The notes beneath the pieces were generated by a model, which saw only the letters and a program-made list of their open reading frames with translations, searched no databases and was not told the DNA's origin. The translations under genes and the position numbers were made by a program. From Gemmobacter aquaticus (GTDB taxonomy: Bacteria > Pseudomonadota > Alphaproteobacteria > Rhodobacterales > Rhodobacteraceae): a stretch of 64,000 nucleotides of DNA. The stretch spans positions 1-64,000 of the forward strand of contig NZ_VOAK01000002.1 in NCBI RefSeq assembly GCF_007859075.1, read 5' to 3'. Below, piece after piece: positions 61,291 to 64,000 of the stretch. Each line of letters begins with the position of its first letter. Position 1 is the first letter of the stretch.

Positions 61291-62730
61291 ATGGCGTCGA
61301 AATCCACCCTCAATGCAAAGAACCTGGAGGCGCTGGGCGCCGAACGACTGGCGCAACTCCTGATCGAGATCAGCACGGGCGATGCCGCTGCCAAGCGCAA
61401 GCTGCGTCTAGCCCTTGCTGGAGCGGAGGGCCCGAGGGAGGCGGCGCGGGAGATCACCAAGCGGCTGACCAGCATCGCGAAGGCCCGGACCTTCGTGAAC
61501 TGGCAGAACCGCAAGCCGCTGGTGAAGGATCTTCAGACCCAGCGCAGCGCCATCATGGAACAGATCGCCCCACATGATCCGGGTGAGGCGCTGGCGCTCT
61601 TGTGGCGGTTCATGGGACTGGCCACCCCGGTGTTCGAACGCTGCGATGACAGCAGCGGCACCGTCATCGACATCTTCCACCAGGCCTGCGCCGATCTCGG
61701 CGAGCTGGCCAAGGCGGCTGATCCGGCGCCCGAGGCCCTCGCGCGGCAGGTTCTCGACGCGCTGCAGGACAACGGCTTTGGCCAGTATGACGGACTGATC
61801 GCCATCATCGCTCCGGCGCTCGGCCCCGAGGGCGTCGCGCATCTGAAGGGACTGGTTGAGGAGCTCGGGCGCACGCCGGTGCCGGTGCCGCCAAAGAGCG
61901 AATGGCAGGCCGTCGGCTGGGGCAGCGGCGGCACGCGCTATGCCCACGAGATGGAGGAACGTGCGCGGCAGAGCACGGTCGAGATGGCGCTGAAGGACAT
62001 TGCCGACGTGCAGGGCGACGTGGATGGCTTCATTGCGCAGTATGACCCGAAGACCCGCAAGGTGCCAAAGATCGCGGCCGAGATCGCGCAGCGCCTGCTG
62101 GCGGCGGGCAGGGCAGGGGACGCGCTTGGTTTCATCGAGCGGGCCGATGTGAAAGAAGTACGCTGGATCCCGTCCGAGTGGCAGGACGCGCGTCTTGCCG
62201 TGCTGGAGGCGCTTGACCGGAAAGATGAGGCGCAGGCGTTCCGCTGGGCATGTTTCGAGCGCGACCTGTCGGGGGAGCATCTGCGGGCCAATCTGAAGCG
62301 CCTGCCGGATTTCGACGATATCGAGGCCGAGGAGCGCGCGATGGCGAATGCCGCTGCACATCCCGACCTGCTGACCGCCTTGGCCTTCTTTCTGAACTGG
62401 CCATCGCTAGCCCATGCCGCGCAATTGCTGATCGACAGGCAGGACGAGGTCGACGGCGATCACTATGAATTCCTGGCCCCAGCGGCCGAGACATTGGCCG
62501 AGAAGCATCCTCTGGCCGCGACGGTGGCGCTGCGGGCGATGATCGATTTCACGCTGAACGAGGCGAGGCAGAAGCGCTATGGCTATGCCGCCCAGCACCT
62601 GGTGGCCTGTGCCGATCTGGCCAGACGGATCGAGGACTTCGGACCGGTCGAGCCGCACCAAGCCTATGCCGCGCGCCTGAAGGCCGAGCATGGCAAGAAG
62701 ACCGGCTTCTGGTCGCGGATTGACGGATGA
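61291..62730 (+). CDS. DUF6880-like protein
   Basis: The protein has 479 aa, start 61291. It begins NAKNLEALGAERLAQLLIEI and is helical throughout, with HEAT/TPR-like repeats (IAQRLLAAGRAGDALGFIER; QAFRWACFERDLSG; AATVALRAMIDFTLNEARQK), matching what I recall as DUF6880. It has the usual LSW-like end (KTGFWSRIDG). Function unknown. It lies between the integrase and attR and faces attR, a typical cargo place. Codon use resembles the phage core. Confidence 0.82.
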   Translation: MASKSTLNAKNLEALGAERLAQLLIEISTGDAAAKRKLRLALAGAEGPREAAREITKRLTSIAKARTFVNWQNRKPLVKDLQTQRSAIMEQIAPHDPGEALALLWRFMGLATPVFERCDDSSGTVIDIFHQACADLGELAKAADPAPEALARQVLDALQDNGFGQYDGLIAIIAPALGPEGVAHLKGLVEELGRTPVPVPPKSEWQAVGWGSGGTRYAHEMEERARQSTVEMALKDIADVQGDVDGFIAQYDPKTRKVPKIAAEIAQRLLAAGRAGDALGFIERADVKEVRWIPSEWQDARLAVLEALDRKDEAQAFRWACFERDLSGEHLRANLKRLPDFDDIEAEERAMANAAAHPDLLTALAFFLNWPSLAHAAQLLIDRQDEVDGDHYEFLAPAAETLAEKHPLAATVALRAMIDFTLNEARQKRYGYAAQHLVACADLARRIEDFGPVEPHQAYAARLKAEHGKKTGFWSRIDG

Positions 62731-62757
62731 TTGCCGTGCTACCGGAAAATCATTCTG

Positions 62758-62790
62758 CCACCCGTTGGAAGCATGGTGGAAGCACGAGGG
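62758..62790. other. Candidate integrase arm-type sites, right end
   Basis: CCACCC (62758-62763), then TGGAAGCA at 62766-62773 and 62777-62784, then GAGGG. This repeats the left-end arrangement (183-217) with the same 11-bp spacing between the two octamers. It lies about 125 bp inside attR. Together they fit P and P' arm sites for the integrase. Confidence 0.6.
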
Positions 62791-62915
62791 TGAAAACCGC
62801 TGCGCAATCCTGACAATCCGCGCGCAGTTTGGGCTTGTGGCCCGATCTCGCAACTGCCAAGATATGCGAAAGGAAAAGCGATTCGTCGCGCCTGATCGTG
62901 TTGCGTTTGACACGA

Positions 62916-62960
62916 CTCATAACCTGAAGGCCGCAGGTTCAAATCCTGCCCCCGCAACCA
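62916..62960 (+). repeat. attR: attR core, 45-bp direct repeat
   Basis: These bases are identical to 80-124 (the 3' part of tRNA-fMet, including CCA). It is a tRNA fragment, not a gene: the 5' half is missing. It is the original chromosomal 3' end displaced by the integration. Confidence 0.95.
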
Positions 62961-63108
62961 TTGTTTCCGACGTGAAGTCTCCTCCAGCCCTCGCCAATCG
63001 CGGGGGCTTCGACATATCTGGCGCAGCGAGCCCCAGGATCCCCGCCAGATCCCCCACCAGTTCGATCTGATGCGCGCCCGGCGCATTGCGGTCCGGCACC
63101 ATCCGCAC
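62917..63108 (-). pseudogene. C-terminal remnant of a recombinase-type gene, cut by the IS
   Basis: On the minus strand an open frame runs from the IS edge to a TGA inside the tRNA fragment: DRNAPGAHQIELVGDLAGIL, then LAAPDMSKPPRLARAGG and an end VAGAGFEPAAFRL that is encoded by the tRNA antisense. I recall similar ends on serine recombinases in Rhodobacteraceae, so this is probably the tail of a recombinase from an older element at the same tRNA. The upstream part has been removed by the IS. Confidence 0.5.
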
Positions 63109-63172
63109 TGACCTGCTCCCCTGAAACGTCCGCACTTTGAGGTTAGTCTGTTCTCCAGTGAAGGAGACGGAC

Positions 63173-63439
63173 ATGAAGCGCAGCAGGTTCACGGCAGAGC
63201 AGATCATAGGCATCCTTAAGGAGCATCAGACCGGGTTGAGCGCGGCGGAGCTATGCCGGCAGCACGGGATCAGCGATGCGACGTTCTACAACTGGCGCTC
63301 GAAGTGCGGCGGCATGGAGGTCAGTGAGACCAACCGGTTGAAGCAGCTCGAGGACGAGAACGCGAAGCTGAAGCGGCTGTTGGCCGAACAGATGATGGAC
63401 GTCGCGACGCTGCGCGAGATGCTCGGAAAAAACTTCTGA
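63173..63439 (+). CDS. IS3-family transposase OrfA
   Basis: The protein has 88 aa, start 63173 behind AAGGAGACGG. HTH_Tnp_1 domain: SRFTAEQIIGILKEHQTGLS, then LCRQHGISDATFYNWRSKCGG, followed by a leucine-zipper helix (LKQLEDENAKLKRLLAEQMM). It binds the IS ends. The last codons lie on the slippery A AAA AAC heptamer that makes the OrfAB fusion. Confidence 0.93.
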   Translation: MKRSRFTAEQIIGILKEHQTGLSAAELCRQHGISDATFYNWRSKCGGMEVSETNRLKQLEDENAKLKRLLAEQMMDVATLREMLGKNF

Positions 63440-63474
63440 GGCCCAGTTCAAGGAGATCTGCCGTGACCTGGGCC

Positions 63475-64000
63475 ATGACCGAGAAGGGCTATTCACAGCG
63501 TCGTGTCTGCCGTCTGGTGGGCATTGATCCACGCGTCCATCGTTACCAGTCCAGCCGTCCTGACGACGCCGAGCTACGAAGCCGATTGCGCGAATTGTCG
63601 TCCGAACGTCGCCGGTTTGGCTATCGCCGCCTGCACATCCTGCTTGAGCGGGAGGGTTGGGACATGAACTGGAAGAAGCTCTACCGCATCTATCGCGAAG
63701 AGCGGCTGACGGTGCGCAAACGTGGCGGGCGAAAGCGGGCGCTTGGAACCCGCGCGCCGATGGCGATCCCGCAGGGTCCAAACCAGCGCTGGTCCTTGGA
63801 CTTCGTGACTGACAGTCTTGTCTGGGGCCGCCGTTTCCGGGTCCTGTGCATCATCGATGACTTCAACCGGGAGTGCCTTGGTAACATCGTCGACACGTCG
63901 ATCTCAGGCCATCGCGTGGCCCGGGAACTCGACCGGATCGCCGAGTTGCGTGGCTATCCCTGCATGGTGGTCAGCGACAACGGCACAGAACTGACGTCGA
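63475..64000 (+). CDS. IS3-family transposase OrfB, DDE domain, partial
   Basis: The 5' part only. ATG 63475 begins MTEKGYSQRRVCRLVGIDPR; LRELSSERRRFGYRRLHILL is the HTH_21 segment; the rve core shows RWSLDFVTDSL (first Asp) and VVSDNGTELTS (second Asp) just before the window end; the final Glu lies outside. Normally it is made as an OrfAB fusion by -1 frameshift, whose frame is open from 63427 through this start. Confidence 0.92.
   Translation, partial: MTEKGYSQRRVCRLVGIDPRVHRYQSSRPDDAELRSRLRELSSERRRFGYRRLHILLEREGWDMNWKKLYRIYREERLTVRKRGGRKRALGTRAPMAIPQGPNQRWSLDFVTDSLVWGRRFRVLCIIDDFNRECLGNIVDTSISGHRVARELDRIAELRGYPCMVVSDNGTELTS

Larger units (their letters stand above)
63109..64000 (+). mobile_element. 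IS3-family insertion sequence, cut by the window end
   Basis: The left end is probably at TGACCTGCTCCCC (63109), a typical IS3-family terminal sequence. OrfA (63173-63439) and OrfB (from 63475) follow, joined by a -1 slippery site A AAA AAC at 63427-63433. The right end lies beyond the window, so its terminal repeat cannot be checked. It inserted in the remnant to the right of attR and is not part of the prophage. Confidence 0.88.

Noticed and set aside
54246-61577. Plus-strand frames opposite brxC and the integrase (54246-55703, 59928-61577)
   Set aside because: Antisense to genes with catalytic motifs; no recognisable protein features.
62916-62960. Second tRNA-fMet gene
   Set aside because: Only the 3' part from the anticodon stem is present; this is the attR fragment.

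Overview
The window is high-GC DNA of the Rhodobacteraceae type (Paracoccus/Rhodobacter-like). The evidence is the late phage genes related to the Rhodobacter gene transfer agent (RcGTA gp12-gp15), the codon use, and the family set (DUF2793, DUF3489, DUF6441, DUF6511, DUF6362). It is almost entirely one integrated prophage of about 62.8 kb. The prophage sits in the 3' end of an initiator tRNA gene (tRNA-fMet, 48-124). A 45-bp exact repeat of the tRNA 3' part marks the two ends (80-124 and 62916-62960). A tyrosine integrase (59916-61070) lies near the right end, and paired TGGAAGCA sites just inside both ends look like its arm-type binding sites.

Layout from the left: (1) 300-5592, minus strand, a cargo operon. 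It holds an SF1 helicase with an N-terminal DUF4145/HEPN-like domain and a duplicated C-terminal domain, a TPR/OB-fold protein translationally coupled to it, and a separate small conserved protein. I do not recognise this as a named system, and it is the best candidate here for an undescribed defence module. (2) 5950-8700, the S24-family repressor, a probable rightward promoter and early regulators. (3) 8697-17531, a replication/recombination module: RecA-like ATPase, probable ssDNA-binding protein, SF2 helicase, HNH protein, PD-(D/E)XK nuclease, primase-helicase, RuvC-like resolvase. It includes an iteron-like array plus large hairpins (15939-16240) that could be the phage origin. (4) 17945-20485, a ParB-methyltransferase fusion and a cytosine methyltransferase split by a small insertion carrying its own reverse-strand gene. 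(5) 20482-22808, accessory genes. (6) 22920-45790, packaging, head, tail and lysis genes: lambda-type GpA terminase, gpW, lambda-type portal, a protease-scaffold-capsid fusion with an internal start, a -1 frameshift tail chaperone, tape measure, then a GTA-like tail tip, lysozyme with small membrane proteins, and a DUF2793 tail fibre. Two toxin-antitoxin pairs are inserted antisense within this block. (7) 46060-59797, a complete type I BREX operon on the minus strand (brxR-brxA-brxB-brxC-pglX-pglZ-brxL) with a palindromic operator candidate upstream. (8) the integrase, a DUF6880 gene, arm sites and attR.

Right of attR is host or older mobile DNA: a recombinase C-terminal remnant that runs into the tRNA fragment, cut by an IS3-family element that continues past the window end.

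The element thus appears to be a temperate siphophage-like prophage that protects its host with BREX at one end and possibly a second, unnamed helicase-based module at the other, plus DNA methylation and toxin-antitoxin modules. All functions are assigned by reading motifs and family memory; no database search was run.
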